Assembly (NCBI GenBank): GCA_965246785.1
Contig: CBDFFM010000031.1
Location: forward strand, 118,670-182,669
Direction of reading: 5' to 3'
Length of the DNA stretch: 64,000 bases
Source of the DNA: UBA1952 sp965246785
GTDB lineage: Bacteria; Bacteroidota; Bacteroidia; Chitinophagales; Chitinophagaceae
Shown: piece by piece, positions 33,480 through 42,210 of the stretch
How the letters are laid out: each line of letters begins with the position of its first letter
How positions within the stretch are numbered: position 1 is the stretch's first letter
The notes under the pieces: generated by a model
Database searches by the model: none
What the model saw: only the letters and a program-made list of their open reading frames with translations
What the model was told of the DNA's origin: nothing
Made by a program: the position numbers and the translations under genes

Positions 33480-34754
33480 CTAAAACAATTGTCCCTGCGT
33501 AGTATAGTGCGCCACAAACTTACTCTTAGCGCCTGCAAGGATGCGCTGACGAATACTCGTGTCCGGCAGCTCCAGCACCGCACCATCCTCCTTATCGCGG
33601 CAGGTGATGAAATACTTCGCGCGGCTCACCGCAATGCCAATCTTCTTCAGGTGCTCCCAGCTCAGCCGCCCAAACTGCCGCGCCTGCACAATCCGCTCAG
33701 CGCTCCGCAGCCCGATGCCCGGCACCCGCTTGATAAGGTCGGCGCCCGCCGTATTGATGTCTAATGGGAAAAGGTGCAGGTTGCGCAAGGCCCATCCGAG
33801 CTTCGGGTCAACGGCGGTGTCAAGTTGCGGGTTTGCCTCATCCACAATCTCATCCACGGTAAAGCCGTAATTGCGCAGCAGCCAGTCGGCCTGATAGAGG
33901 CGATGCTCGCGCAGCACCGGCACCTGGCTTTGAATATGCGGCAGCAAAACATTGCCGTCATTGACGGGCACATAGCCGGAGTAATAGACGCGCTTCAGCT
34001 TGTAATCCTTATACAGTCCATCAGCGCGGCGCATGATGGTCAGGTCGTTCTCCGGCGTAGCGCCGATGACCATCTGCGTGCTTTGGCCGCCCGGCGCAAA
34101 CTTTGGCGTGGAGCGGATGACTTTCGCCTCTTCTTTTACACCCGCGATGGTCTCGCTGAGGTAGGCCATCGGGCCCTCAATGTCGGCGTAGTTCTTCTCC
34201 GGGGCAAGCTGGTTGAGACTTTGCTCCGTAGGAAGCTCAATATTTACCGAAAGGCGGTCGGCGTAAAGGCCGGCTTCCCGCATCAGCTCCGGGCTTGCGC
34301 CGGGAATGGTCTTGAGGTGGATGTACCCGTTAAAGTTATGCTCCTCTCGCAGCGTTTTAGCTACGCGCACGAGGCGCTCCATGGTGTAGTCAGGATTCTT
34401 GAAGATGCCGGAAGAAAGAAACAGCCCTTCAATGTAGTTGCGCCGGTAGAAAGAGATGGTCAGGTCAACGACTTCCTCTACGGAGAAAGCCACGCGCTTC
34501 ACTTCATCATTGGAGCGGCGGGAAACGCAATATTGGCAATCGTAGATGCAGAAATTGGTCAGCAGGATTTTGAGCAGCGAGATGCAGCGGCCGTCTTCGG
34601 TATAGGAATGGCAGATGCCCATGCCCGTGGTATCGCCGAGGCCGCCGGCCTTGTTGTCGCGCTTAGAGCCGCTGGAAGAGCACGACACATCGTACTTGGC
34701 GGCGTCGCTTAAGATGTTGAGCTTTTCCTTAATTCTGTCCCAGTTCACTTGCAC
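33480..34754 (-). CDS. Radical-SAM putative DNA repair protein (TIGR03916 type)
   Basis: This 424-residue radical-SAM enzyme carries the cluster motif FCIYDCQYC (Cys69, Cys73, Cys76), preceded by the family-specific YDVSCSSSGSKR and GICHSYTEDGRCISLLKIL. The AdoMet-binding regions include GLFLSSGIFKNPDYTMER and IHLKTIPG. The C-terminus has a helix-hairpin-helix DNA-binding motif (INTAGADLIKRVPGIGLRSA), which supports a DNA substrate. It pairs with the DUF4130 gene. A photoproduct-lyase-like repair role is a reasonable guess and no more. Confidence 0.88.
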   Translation of the reverse strand: MQVNWDRIKEKLNILSDAAKYDVSCSSSGSKRDNKAGGLGDTTGMGICHSYTEDGRCISLLKILLTNFCIYDCQYCVSRRSNDEVKRVAFSVEEVVDLTISFYRRNYIEGLFLSSGIFKNPDYTMERLVRVAKTLREEHNFNGYIHLKTIPGASPELMREAGLYADRLSVNIELPTEQSLNQLAPEKNYADIEGPMAYLSETIAGVKEEAKVIRSTPKFAPGGQSTQMVIGATPENDLTIMRRADGLYKDYKLKRVYYSGYVPVNDGNVLLPHIQSQVPVLREHRLYQADWLLRNYGFTVDEIVDEANPQLDTAVDPKLGWALRNLHLFPLDINTAGADLIKRVPGIGLRSAERIVQARQFGRLSWEHLKKIGIAVSRAKYFITCRDKEDGAVLELPDTSIRQRILAGAKSKFVAHYTTQGQLF

Positions 34755-35022
34755 GCAGGTTTAGCTTTAAAGATACGTGCGCGTATGTGAAGGTTTTGCT
34801 GCAATAGGCTACGGGCGCGGCTTCGGGAAGCGTTTTGTAGGAAGCCTAGTGTGCATTTGGCCGAATGATTAGACAAGCCGAATGCACTGTGAAAAGTTCA
34901 ATAGAATTGATTGGATGAACGGTGCCAACGCCACTACAGCTGAATAGTAGTATAGTCGCTTAACCCCAATAAAAGACCATAACGGCCAGCCGCGCTTCGT
35001 AGTTCCGACCGAATTTTGCCGC
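34755..35022. other. Noncoding gap upstream of two divergent genes
   Basis: This gap of 268 bp has no ORF of note. GTGAAAAGTTCAATAGAATTG at about 34889 resembles one end of dispersed repeat R1 in inverse, but the match is short. No cobalamin riboswitch elements were recognised before the adenosyltransferase gene. Confidence 0.4.
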
Positions 35023-35602
35023 ATGGCCTTCAAGATTTACACTAAGACCGGCGACAAGGGCAGCACCTCCCTCATAGGCGGCGTGCGCGTGCCCAAAAAC
35101 CACATCCGCATAGAGAGCTACGGCACTGTGGATGAGCTGAACTCGCAGCTCGGCATGGTCAACGACCTATGCGGCAATGCAGAAATCTCGGCTTGGCTGC
35201 GCGAAGTACAAGACCGCCTCTTCACCCTCGGCTCCGAGCTGGCCACTGCGCCGGACAAGGATATAAAGATGAAGCTCCCCGACCTGCACAGCGAAGACGT
35301 GGTATGGCTGGAAGGCCGCATTGATTTCATGAACGAAAGCCTTCCGGAGATGCGCTCCTTCATCATTCCCGGCGGGGCTATGGCGGCGAGCGCCTGCCAC
35401 GTGGCGCGCTGCATCTGCCGGCGGGCCGAGCGCATCTGCGTGGGCATGGAGGCGGAGGGTGAGGCCATTCCCGGCCCTCGCGGTGCCGTACCTGAACCGG
35501 CTCTCAGACTTCCTATTTGTGCTCGCGCGCTACATCACGCAGCTTGCCGGCGCGGCAGGAGCTGCCTTGGCGGGCGCGGGTGTAGCTATCTCACCAGCGT
35601 AA
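35023..35602 (+). pseudogene. PduO-type cobalamin adenosyltransferase, frameshifted near the end
   Basis: This is an ATP:cob(I)alamin adenosyltransferase of the PduO type, which makes adenosylcobalamin. The N-terminal IYTKTGDKGSTSLIGG is the ATP-binding signature. It is followed by ESYGTVDELNSQLGM, FTLGSELAT, FIIPGGAMAASACHVARCICRRAER. After GEAIP the expected continuation (ALAVPYLNRLSDFLFVLARY) is in the next frame. One surplus C in CCC at 35470-35472 explains it. Repaired, the protein has 192 residues ending at 35602. As read, the frame continues into the opposite-strand gene to 35622. The repaired end overlaps the convergent CHU_C gene by 17 bp. Confidence 0.85.
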
Positions 35603-37781
35603 CCTCGCCTTTGTACGAATAATTCCCGCCCGTGGGCCGCGAAACACGGATAATATAGTAGTACGTGCCTACCGGGCAAGGCTCGCCGCCCTTGTAGCTG
35701 CCGTCCCAGCCCTTGGTGGCGCTGTTGGCGCTGAACACCTCCGCGCCCCAGCGGTCAAACACACGGAATTCCAGCAGATTCCTGCCATCCAGATTGACTA
35801 CGTTGAAGAAGTCATTGCGGCCATCGCCGTTCGGCGAGAAAGCGGTGGGAATGTCATCGTGCATAGACGGGTCAACGTTGATGCGCAAAATGCGCGTATC
35901 AGAGCAGCCCCATTGGTTGAAGCCCGTAACGGTATAGACGGTAGAGGTAGTGGGCCGCACAAAAGGCGCGGGCGAAAGATTATCGGTAAGGTTGGTAAGC
36001 GGCGTCCATTGGTAAGCATTCGCGCCGCGCGCGTAAAGCTGAATCTGCGTGCCGTAGGTGATGGTCGTGTCCAGCGGATTGGCGTCCAGCGTGAGCAGCG
36101 GCGGGCGGGCGTGAAGGGTAATGAAGTCGCGGCCTTCGCAGCCGAGGGGCGTGCGTACACGGAGGGTGTAGTTGTAGGTCTTTAATTCCTGCGAGAAGAA
36201 GTGAGGCTCCAGAATGGTGCTGTCGTTCAGATTATTACCGGGAATCCAGCGGTAGGCGTAATCAGAAAACCAGTAAGGCTTCACCCTGTCCACAAAAATC
36301 TTCCAGGGCTCCTTCAGACAAAGCTCCGTCTCGCGCTGCACGATATTGACAATGGGCAGCGGCTCCACGCGCGCAAAAACGCTTTCGGTATCGGTGAGGC
36401 AGCCGCGGTAGGTGGCGCTCATATAGATGGTGGTGGAGGTATCAATCCACGCCCTCGCCTGCTCGCGCCCCTGATTGGCTATGCCGAGGAAGGGCGGCGT
36501 GCCGCGCCAGTACCAGACCCATTCGCTGTCGTCGGCCACGTTGCCATCGGCGCGTAGCAGCACCGTATCGCGCTGGCAGATGGCGGTATCGCCGCCGTGC
36601 GTAAAGGGCAGGTAATCCTTGACGGTAATCTCGGTGCTGTCAATGGGGAGGCCAGTGCAGGGGTGCAGGGTATAGACCTTAATGGTCTCATCGCCCTCTA
36701 CAATGCCGTCCTGGATAGGATTGATGGTGATGGAGCCGATGGTATCGCCGGGCGGCACCGTTACGCTGTCCGGCACATTGAGGTAATCCACATTGCGCGT
36801 GGCGGAGCCGCCAAAGGCAAGGTGCACCGTCTGCGCATAATTGACCGGCTTGGTGCGTATGGCAGTGATGGTGCTGGAGCCGCAGCCCTCCACGATGTAA
36901 GGATAGTTAGAGCCGAGGTAGTTGTTGATGGCAATCCTGATATTGTTGGAGCTAAAAGAATTGGCTTCTAGGAATACGCCGCTGTCCAGGGCGCAGTCGC
37001 CGGCATCTGCAATGGCGAGAATGATGTGGTAAGTAGTGCAGGGAATAACCTTCGCGTGGGCGGTGAGCACTTTGGTGAGCCCGTAATAGGTAATCATCGT
37101 ATCCGTGGAGTTATCATTGTAATACTGCACGAAGGGCGAGCCGGGGGCGATGGAGGTGCAAAGGTTGGTGCTGCCGGGCTTGGTGATGGAAGTATCGGTA
37201 GTGCTGTTGATGGTTACAGGCACATTGGTGCCGGGAATAAGCGCAATGTTGGGAGACCCGGTAATAAGCGGGCCGGAAAGAAAGAATGCGAATACATCAT
37301 TGAAGCCGGTGCAGGAAAACGCGTCGTACTCCTCAGAGCCGAAGACGTAATTGAATAAGATGCTGTCGCCGTCGGGTACAAAGTCAAACTCAAGGCGGCA
37401 GGCGTCGTGCGTAGGCTGTCCGGCGAGGGTTGTAAGGGGCGAGTAATCCAGTGGAGCGCCCTTTTCGTTGCAGGTAGAGATAGCGCCAATGTTCACCGCG
37501 TCAATGCCGTTAGTAAAAGTGGCTGGGTTGCTCTTCACCTTGCCGCTGGTAAGCACCACGCCCTCCTGCAGGCCCAGGTTGTTCGGCCCCACAATGGAGA
37601 ACTGGCCGCTAGCGCCGCTGTCGCAAGTGAGTAAGGGGTTAGTGAAGATGATGCCTTTGCCCACCAGTTGGCGCACGAGGCTGCCCGCCTTCGCCGTATC
37701 CGTAAGGGTAAGCTGCGCCTTTGCGCCGATGGCGGTAAGCAGGAGCAGGAAAGAAAGCGGCGTAATTTTCCAAAAGCTCAT
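35586..37781 (-). CDS. Secreted protein with CHU_C (type B T9SS) sorting domain
   Basis: This 731-residue exported protein has a signal peptide (FWKITPLSFLLLLTAIGAKAQ). Its N-terminal region fits the choice-of-anchor L domain: VGKGIIFTNPLLTCDSGASG, EFDFVPDGDSILFNYVFGSE and FNDVFAFFLSG. Calx-beta-like and Ig-like segments follow. The gliding-motility-associated C-terminal domain is textbook: PTAFSPNGDGRNDFFNV, FRVFDRWGAEVFSAN, KGWDGSYKGGEPCPVGTYYY. It is a T9SS cargo of the type B sort, probably a surface adhesin or structural protein. ATG 37781 opens the signal peptide. Confidence 0.9.
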   Translation of the reverse strand: MSFWKITPLSFLLLLTAIGAKAQLTLTDTAKAGSLVRQLVGKGIIFTNPLLTCDSGASGQFSIVGPNNLGLQEGVVLTSGKVKSNPATFTNGIDAVNIGAISTCNEKGAPLDYSPLTTLAGQPTHDACRLEFDFVPDGDSILFNYVFGSEEYDAFSCTGFNDVFAFFLSGPLITGSPNIALIPGTNVPVTINSTTDTSITKPGSTNLCTSIAPGSPFVQYYNDNSTDTMITYYGLTKVLTAHAKVIPCTTYHIILAIADAGDCALDSGVFLEANSFSSNNIRIAINNYLGSNYPYIVEGCGSSTITAIRTKPVNYAQTVHLAFGGSATRNVDYLNVPDSVTVPPGDTIGSITINPIQDGIVEGDETIKVYTLHPCTGLPIDSTEITVKDYLPFTHGGDTAICQRDTVLLRADGNVADDSEWVWYWRGTPPFLGIANQGREQARAWIDTSTTIYMSATYRGCLTDTESVFARVEPLPIVNIVQRETELCLKEPWKIFVDRVKPYWFSDYAYRWIPGNNLNDSTILEPHFFSQELKTYNYTLRVRTPLGCEGRDFITLHARPPLLTLDANPLDTTITYGTQIQLYARGANAYQWTPLTNLTDNLSPAPFVRPTTSTVYTVTGFNQWGCSDTRILRINVDPSMHDDIPTAFSPNGDGRNDFFNVVNLDGRNLLEFRVFDRWGAEVFSANSATKGWDGSYKGGEPCPVGTYYYIIRVSRPTGGNYSYKGEVTLVR

Positions 37782-37970
37782 AGGCGCGGAGTTATCAGGG
37801 AATAGGAGACCCAAGGTATTGCATTGCTACGGAAATACATAGCCATACATGCCATAAGGGAGACGCCCCGCCGGCGGAATAGGTTTGGTACATGCCCTAA
37901 CACCTGGCCAACATCCAAAAGGCTTCCTCCCCCGTTTATATTCCTGCACACAAAAAAACCACAACCAATC

Positions 37971-38471
37971 ATGCAACGACTCAGCCTTCTCCTTTGCAGC
38001 ATCTGCATCGCACTGCTCACTGCACAATGCACCAACACATCCGCCCAGAAAAAGCCCAACCCCTATTACAACCGCACGGCCACTGCTCCGGTCAAGCTCA
38101 CCGACAAGCAGTGGAAATCCATCTTGCCATCCGATGTTTACTACATAGCCCGCGAGGAAGGCACCGACCGCGCATTCTCCTCCCGCTACCACGACAACCA
38201 CGCGAAGGGCACCTATTACTGCGCCGTCTGCGGTAATCCGCTCTTCTCCTCCGATACCAAATTTGAAAGCGGCACCGGCTGGCCCTCCTTCTACCAGCCG
38301 CTCAACGCCAAAAGCGTTGGCCAGCGCAAAGACGCCGACGGCTACCGCGATGAGGTGAAGTGCGCCCGCTGCGGCTCCCACCTCGGCCATGTCTTTGACG
38401 ATGGGCCTAAGCCTACCGGGCTGCGCTACTGCATGAACGGGACAGTACTGGATTTCGCGGCGGGGAAGTAA
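37971..38471 (+). CDS. msrB: Peptide-methionine (R)-S-oxide reductase, exported
   Basis: This 166-residue MsrB reduces methionine-R-sulfoxide in proteins. The fold markers are LTDKQWKSILPSDVYYIAREEGTDRAFSSRY, the zinc pairs CAVCG and CARCG, FESGTGWPSFYQPL, HLGHVFDDGPKPTGLRYCMNG with the catalytic Cys in RYCMN. The N-terminal hydrophobic segment (LSLLLCSICIALLTAQCTN) suggests export, possibly as a lipoprotein, so it would protect periplasmic proteins. ATG 37971 is chosen because it opens this segment. Confidence 0.93.
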   Translation: MQRLSLLLCSICIALLTAQCTNTSAQKKPNPYYNRTATAPVKLTDKQWKSILPSDVYYIAREEGTDRAFSSRYHDNHAKGTYYCAVCGNPLFSSDTKFESGTGWPSFYQPLNAKSVGQRKDADGYRDEVKCARCGSHLGHVFDDGPKPTGLRYCMNGTVLDFAAGK

Positions 38472-38498
38472 TCCTATTTGATGATTTGCTTCATGCTA

Positions 38499-38634
38499 TT
38501 TGTCATGCTGAGTGAAGCTTCGCGAAGCGTTGCGCAGCGAAGCATCTGTATGCTTCTATGCCAGACATCTCGGCCCGCAGCATACGGTTCCTTCACTGCG
38601 CAACGCTTCGCGAAGCTTCGTTCAGGATGACAAT
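38499..38634. repeat. Hairpin element H3 with TTTGTCAT ends
   Basis: A perfect 24-bp inverted repeat lies at 38514-38537 and 38596-38619 (starting GAAGCTTCGCGAAGCG). It is extended outward by imperfect arms to TTTGTCATGCTGAG on the left and CAGGATGACAA on the right. The arms contain nested palindromes (GCTTCGCGAAGC). It separates msrB and lysA. Confidence 0.85.
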
Positions 38635-38660
38635 GGCTTAGGCCCGGCGAGTGCTATTCT

Positions 38661-38668
38661 TACCTTTG
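38661..38668 (+). promoter_or_regulatory. TAnnTTTG box before lysA
   Basis: TACCTTTG matches the -7 consensus exactly and lies 8 nt before the ATG at 38677. It is just right of hairpin element H3. Confidence 0.45.
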
Positions 38669-38676
38669 CGCCAGCT

Positions 38677-39873
38677 ATGAATGACGCGCAACTCCGCTCC
38701 CTTGCCGACGAATGGGGCACCCCGCTTTACGTTTACGACGCCGGCACCATCTCCCGCCAATGGGGGAAGCTGCAAGACGCCTTCTCCGCGCATCCCACCC
38801 GCTTCTTCTACGCCTGCAAGGCGCTTTCCAACATCCATGTCCTGCGGCACCTGCGCAGCCTCGGCGCCGGGTTGGATTGTGTGAGCATTAATGAAGTAAA
38901 GCTTGGCATTCATGCCGGCTTCGCGCCAGCGCAAATCCTATACACGCCCAACTGCGTGGCCCTTTCGGAAATACTGGAGGCGAAGCAGTTGGGCGTCTTC
39001 ATTAACATTGACAACCTCTCCATCCTGGAGCAGTTCGGGGCGCTCTTCGGCGGGTCTTATCCCGTTTGCATTCGTATCAATCCGCACATTGAGGCGGGCG
39101 GGAATTACAAGATTTCCACCGGCCACATTGATTCCAAGTTCGGCATCTCCATCCATCAGCTCCGGCACATACAGCGCATCGTGAAGGCTACCGGCCTCCA
39201 CGTGCAGGGCCTCCACATGCACACGGGCTCCGAGATAAAGGACGTCGGCGTATTCATGAAGGGGCTGGATGTGCTCCTCGGCGTAGCCATTCACTTTCCG
39301 GAATTGCAGTTCATAGACCTCGGCTCCGGCTTCAAGGTGCCTTACCGCGAGGGCGATGCGGAGACGGACGTGGCCCGCCTTGGCAAAGAAGTGGCCGAAG
39401 CCTTCAAGGCCTTTGAGGCCGAATACCCACGGCCGCTGGAAGTGTGGTTTGAGCCGGGCAAATACCTTGTCAGCGAGGCCGGCTCCTTTATTGTGAAGGT
39501 GAATGTGGTGAAGCAGACCACCGCCACCACCTTCGCCGGCGTGGACTCGGGCTTCAACCACCTCATCCGCCCCATGTTTTACGAGGCCTACCACCACATC
39601 ACCAACATATCCAACCCCTCCGGCGCGCAGCGCATCTACACTGTGGTGGGCAATATCTGTGAGACGGACACCTTTGCCTGGGACAGAACAATTGCCGAGG
39701 TGCGCGAGGGCGACCTCCTCCGCTTCCACAACGCCGGCGCCTACGGCTACGAGATGAGCAGCCGCTTCAACTCCCGCCTGCGCCCCGCCGAGGTGCTGGT
39801 GGATGGCGACAGCGCCCGCCTCATCCGCCGCCGCGAGCGCTTTGAGGATTTGCTGGAGGGGATTGAGGGTTAA
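38677..39873 (+). CDS. lysA: Diaminopimelate decarboxylase LysA
   Basis: This 398-residue PLP enzyme converts meso-diaminopimelate to lysine. Key pieces are TPLYVYDAGTISRQW, FFYACKALSNIHVLRHL with the PLP Lys48, GLDCVSINEVKLG, the HTGSEI loop, FIDLGSGFKVPY, and FEPGKYLVSEAGSFIVKV. The VGNICETDTFAWDR segment and GAYGYEMSSRFNSR close the site. ATG 38677 fits the family start. An upstream in-frame start would translate hairpin element H3 and is rejected. Confidence 0.94.
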   Translation: MNDAQLRSLADEWGTPLYVYDAGTISRQWGKLQDAFSAHPTRFFYACKALSNIHVLRHLRSLGAGLDCVSINEVKLGIHAGFAPAQILYTPNCVALSEILEAKQLGVFINIDNLSILEQFGALFGGSYPVCIRINPHIEAGGNYKISTGHIDSKFGISIHQLRHIQRIVKATGLHVQGLHMHTGSEIKDVGVFMKGLDVLLGVAIHFPELQFIDLGSGFKVPYREGDAETDVARLGKEVAEAFKAFEAEYPRPLEVWFEPGKYLVSEAGSFIVKVNVVKQTTATTFAGVDSGFNHLIRPMFYEAYHHITNISNPSGAQRIYTVVGNICETDTFAWDRTIAEVREGDLLRFHNAGAYGYEMSSRFNSRLRPAEVLVDGDSARLIRRRERFEDLLEGIEG

Positions 39874-39881
39874 TGGGACTT

Positions 39882-39965
39882 TTTGGTAGTCAGCGTTCCG
39901 TTCGCTCGCAATCTTCCGTTGCGACGCTCCGTTCATCGTTCGTCAGTCTGTTGAGCTTTTCCCAG
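39882..39965 (+). repeat. Dispersed repeat R1, copy 3
   Basis: This copy contains CCGTTGCGACGCTCCG, TTCGTCAGTCTGTTGAG and CTTTTCCCAG. Its CTTTTC end faces array D. Confidence 0.75.
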
Positions 39966-40045
39966 TCGCTGAGCCAGCCAGCATACTCCCGACTGACAAT
40001 CTGTACGTTGGCGTGCGCACCAAAGGGTAAAAACTGACGTTTTAT

Positions 40046-40278
40046 ACATTGGTTAGCTAACCAATGGGCTTCTGAATGCTCAAAACCCTGTTGGTTAGCT
40101 AACCAAACCCATTTTGAACGCTCAGAAGCCTGTTGGTTAGCTAACCAAACCCATTTTGAACGCTCAGAAGCCCATTGGTGAGCTAACCAACGGGCTTTTC
40201 AGTGCTAAAAACCTCATTGGTTAGCTCACCAACAGGCTTTGGGAAGCTCAGAAGCCAGTTGGTTAGCTCACCAATGGG
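40046..40278. repeat. Tandem array D, six palindromes at an exact 42-bp step
   Basis: TTGGTTAGCTAACCAA or close variants (TTGGTGAGCTAACCAA, TTGGTTAGCTCACCAA) recur with the GGTTAG or GGTGAG core at 40051, 40093, 40135, 40177, 40219 and 40261. The 16-bp palindromes are extended by AAGCC and GGGCTT arms. The sequences between them are also related (GAACGCTCAGAAG and variants), so they are not unique spacers. The array lies between lysA and the ABC exporter and is flanked by inverted R1 copies. Confidence 0.93.
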
Positions 40279-40294
40279 CAAAAGCATAATCCGG

Positions 40295-40373
40295 GTTAAG
40301 TGAAAAGTCCAATAGACTAACAGCCGATGAAACGTGCGACGCAAGGAACGATTGGGAGCGTGATGCAGCCGGC
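40295..40373 (-). repeat. Dispersed repeat R1, copy 4 (inverse)
   Basis: The reverse complement reads GCCGGCTGCATCACGCTCCC, then CCTTGCGTCGCAC, then CTATTGGACTTTTCACTTAA. Its CTTTTC end also faces array D, so copies 3 and 4 flank the array in inverted orientation. Confidence 0.75.
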
Positions 40374-40418
40374 TAAACAATCATCATCCACTATCTCCCG
40401 GTACCTTCGGTGCCGAGT

Positions 40419-42203
40419 ATGAAGCACCTGAAGTCGCTGCGCAAGTATTTTATCCGTTACCGCGGGCGGTTGTTGCTGGGGATGCTGTTTGTGACGGTGT
40501 CTAACCTCTTCGCGGTACTGCCGCCGGTGGTGGTGCGGCGCACGCTGGATGGGGTGGTGGAGCAGATTGGCTCGTACCGCCTGATTGCGGATACGGGGCT
40601 GGCGGGGGCGATGCGGGATTACATCTTTACGATGGTGCTGTGGAATGGCCTGCTGATTCTGGGGCTGGCGGTGCTGCGGGGGGTGTTTATGTTCCTGATG
40701 CGGCAGACGATAATTGTGATGAGCCGCCACATTGAGTACGACCAGAAGGCGGAGGTGTACCGGCATTATCAGGAGCTGCACACGCAGTTTTACAAGACGC
40801 ATTTTACGGGCGACCTGATGAACAGGATTTCGGAGGATGTGGCGCGGGTGCGGCAGTATACGGGGCCGGCCATCATGTATGCGATTAACCTGACGGTGCT
40901 GGCTACGATGTGCATCTGGGGCATGCTGCGTGTGAATGCGACACTGACGCTCTGTGTGCTGGCGCCGATGCCGCTGCTGGCGCTGTGCATCTTTCTGGTG
41001 AATAAGATTATTTACAAAAAGAGCGAGCAGATACAGGCGCAGCTATCGGGATTGACGACGACGGCGCAGGAGGCTTACTCAGGCATAAGGGTAATAAAAT
41101 CCTTTGCGCAGGAGGAGAATATGCTGGCGCATTTCAACGCCACCTCGGAAGGGTACCGGCGGAGCGCGATTAATCTGTCGCTGACGGAGAGCATTTACTT
41201 TCCGGCGATGAGCCTGTTCATAGGACTGAGCACCCTGGCTACGATATTGGTGGGCGGCTATTTCGTGATTAATGGACAGGCTACGGCTGGGAACATTGCG
41301 GAGTTTGTGATTTACATCAACCTGCTCATGTTCCCCATTTCATCGCTGGGCTGGGTGGCCAGCATGATGCAGCGCGCAAGCGTATCGCAGCAGCGGATAG
41401 ATGAGTTTTTAAGCACACGGCCAGAGATAGTATCGCCTGCGGAAGCGAGCAGGCAGGAAGTGAAAGGGGAAGTGGTGTTTCAGGACGTGACGTTTACTTA
41501 TCCGCATACGGGCATCACGGCGCTGCGCAATTTCAATCTGCAGGTAGAGCGCGGACAGAAGGTGGCCATCATCGGCAAGACGGGCTCCGGCAAGAGCACA
41601 CTCGCGCACCTGCTGCTGCGCATGTATGATGCAAGCGCGGGCGAGGTGATTGTAGATGGCGTGGCGGTGCAACAATATGATGTGCAGGCGCTGCGCCAGG
41701 GCATCGGTTATGCGCCGCAGGAGCCGTACCTTTTTTCAGACACGGTCTATAACAATATCCGCTTCGGGCGTGATGATGCGAGCGAGGGCGAGGTGCACGA
41801 AGCTGCGCGCATGGCAGACTTAGAAAAGGACATTGAGGGATTGGAGAAAGGCTTTGAAACAATGATTGGCGAGCGCGGCGTAATGCTCAGCGGCGGGCAG
41901 AAGCAACGTCTGGTTTTGGCGCGCGCCATTCTGAAGAAGAGCAAGCTGCTGCTGCTGGATGAATGCCTCTCCGCGGTGGATACACGCACCGAGCAAACCA
42001 TCCTCAACAACCTGCGCGATTATTTGAAAGACAGAACGACGCTCGTCATCACGCACCGCATTTTTACGTCCTGGACATTTGACCAAATCATCGTCTTGGA
42101 AGACGGCATCATCATGGAGGAAGGCACGCACGAAACGTTGATGCGGTTAGGCGGTCGTTATGCAAAGCTCTATCGTCATCAGACGGAGCACGCGACGGCG
42201 TAA
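40419..42203 (+). CDS. ABC transporter, fused permease and ATPase (MsbA/MDR type)
   Basis: This 594-residue half-transporter exports lipids or hydrophobic compounds in well-studied relatives. Six membrane helices lie in residues 15-310. They are followed by the nucleotide-binding domain with Walker A GKTGSGKST (386-394), Q-loop GYAPQEPYLFSDTVYNNI, signature LSGGQKQRLVLARAIL and Walker B LLLLDECLSAVD, then the switch THRI. The Walker B aspartate-glutamate pair is normal. ATG 40419 is preferred; a GTG three codons earlier is in frame. TACCTTCG, one mismatch from the TAnnTTTG box, lies about 15 nt upstream. Substrate unknown. Confidence 0.9.
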   Translation: MKHLKSLRKYFIRYRGRLLLGMLFVTVSNLFAVLPPVVVRRTLDGVVEQIGSYRLIADTGLAGAMRDYIFTMVLWNGLLILGLAVLRGVFMFLMRQTIIVMSRHIEYDQKAEVYRHYQELHTQFYKTHFTGDLMNRISEDVARVRQYTGPAIMYAINLTVLATMCIWGMLRVNATLTLCVLAPMPLLALCIFLVNKIIYKKSEQIQAQLSGLTTTAQEAYSGIRVIKSFAQEENMLAHFNATSEGYRRSAINLSLTESIYFPAMSLFIGLSTLATILVGGYFVINGQATAGNIAEFVIYINLLMFPISSLGWVASMMQRASVSQQRIDEFLSTRPEIVSPAEASRQEVKGEVVFQDVTFTYPHTGITALRNFNLQVERGQKVAIIGKTGSGKSTLAHLLLRMYDASAGEVIVDGVAVQQYDVQALRQGIGYAPQEPYLFSDTVYNNIRFGRDDASEGEVHEAARMADLEKDIEGLEKGFETMIGERGVMLSGGQKQRLVLARAILKKSKLLLLDECLSAVDTRTEQTILNNLRDYLKDRTTLVITHRIFTSWTFDQIIVLEDGIIMEEGTHETLMRLGGRYAKLYRHQTEHATA

Positions 42204-42210
42204 GCTTCAA

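Noticed and set aside
34755..35022. Cobalamin riboswitch before the PduO gene
   Set aside because: No B12-box or matching stem structure was found.
40046..40278. Array D as a CRISPR array
   Set aside because: The sequences between palindromes are related to each other and not unique, repeats are only 16 bp, and there are no cas genes.
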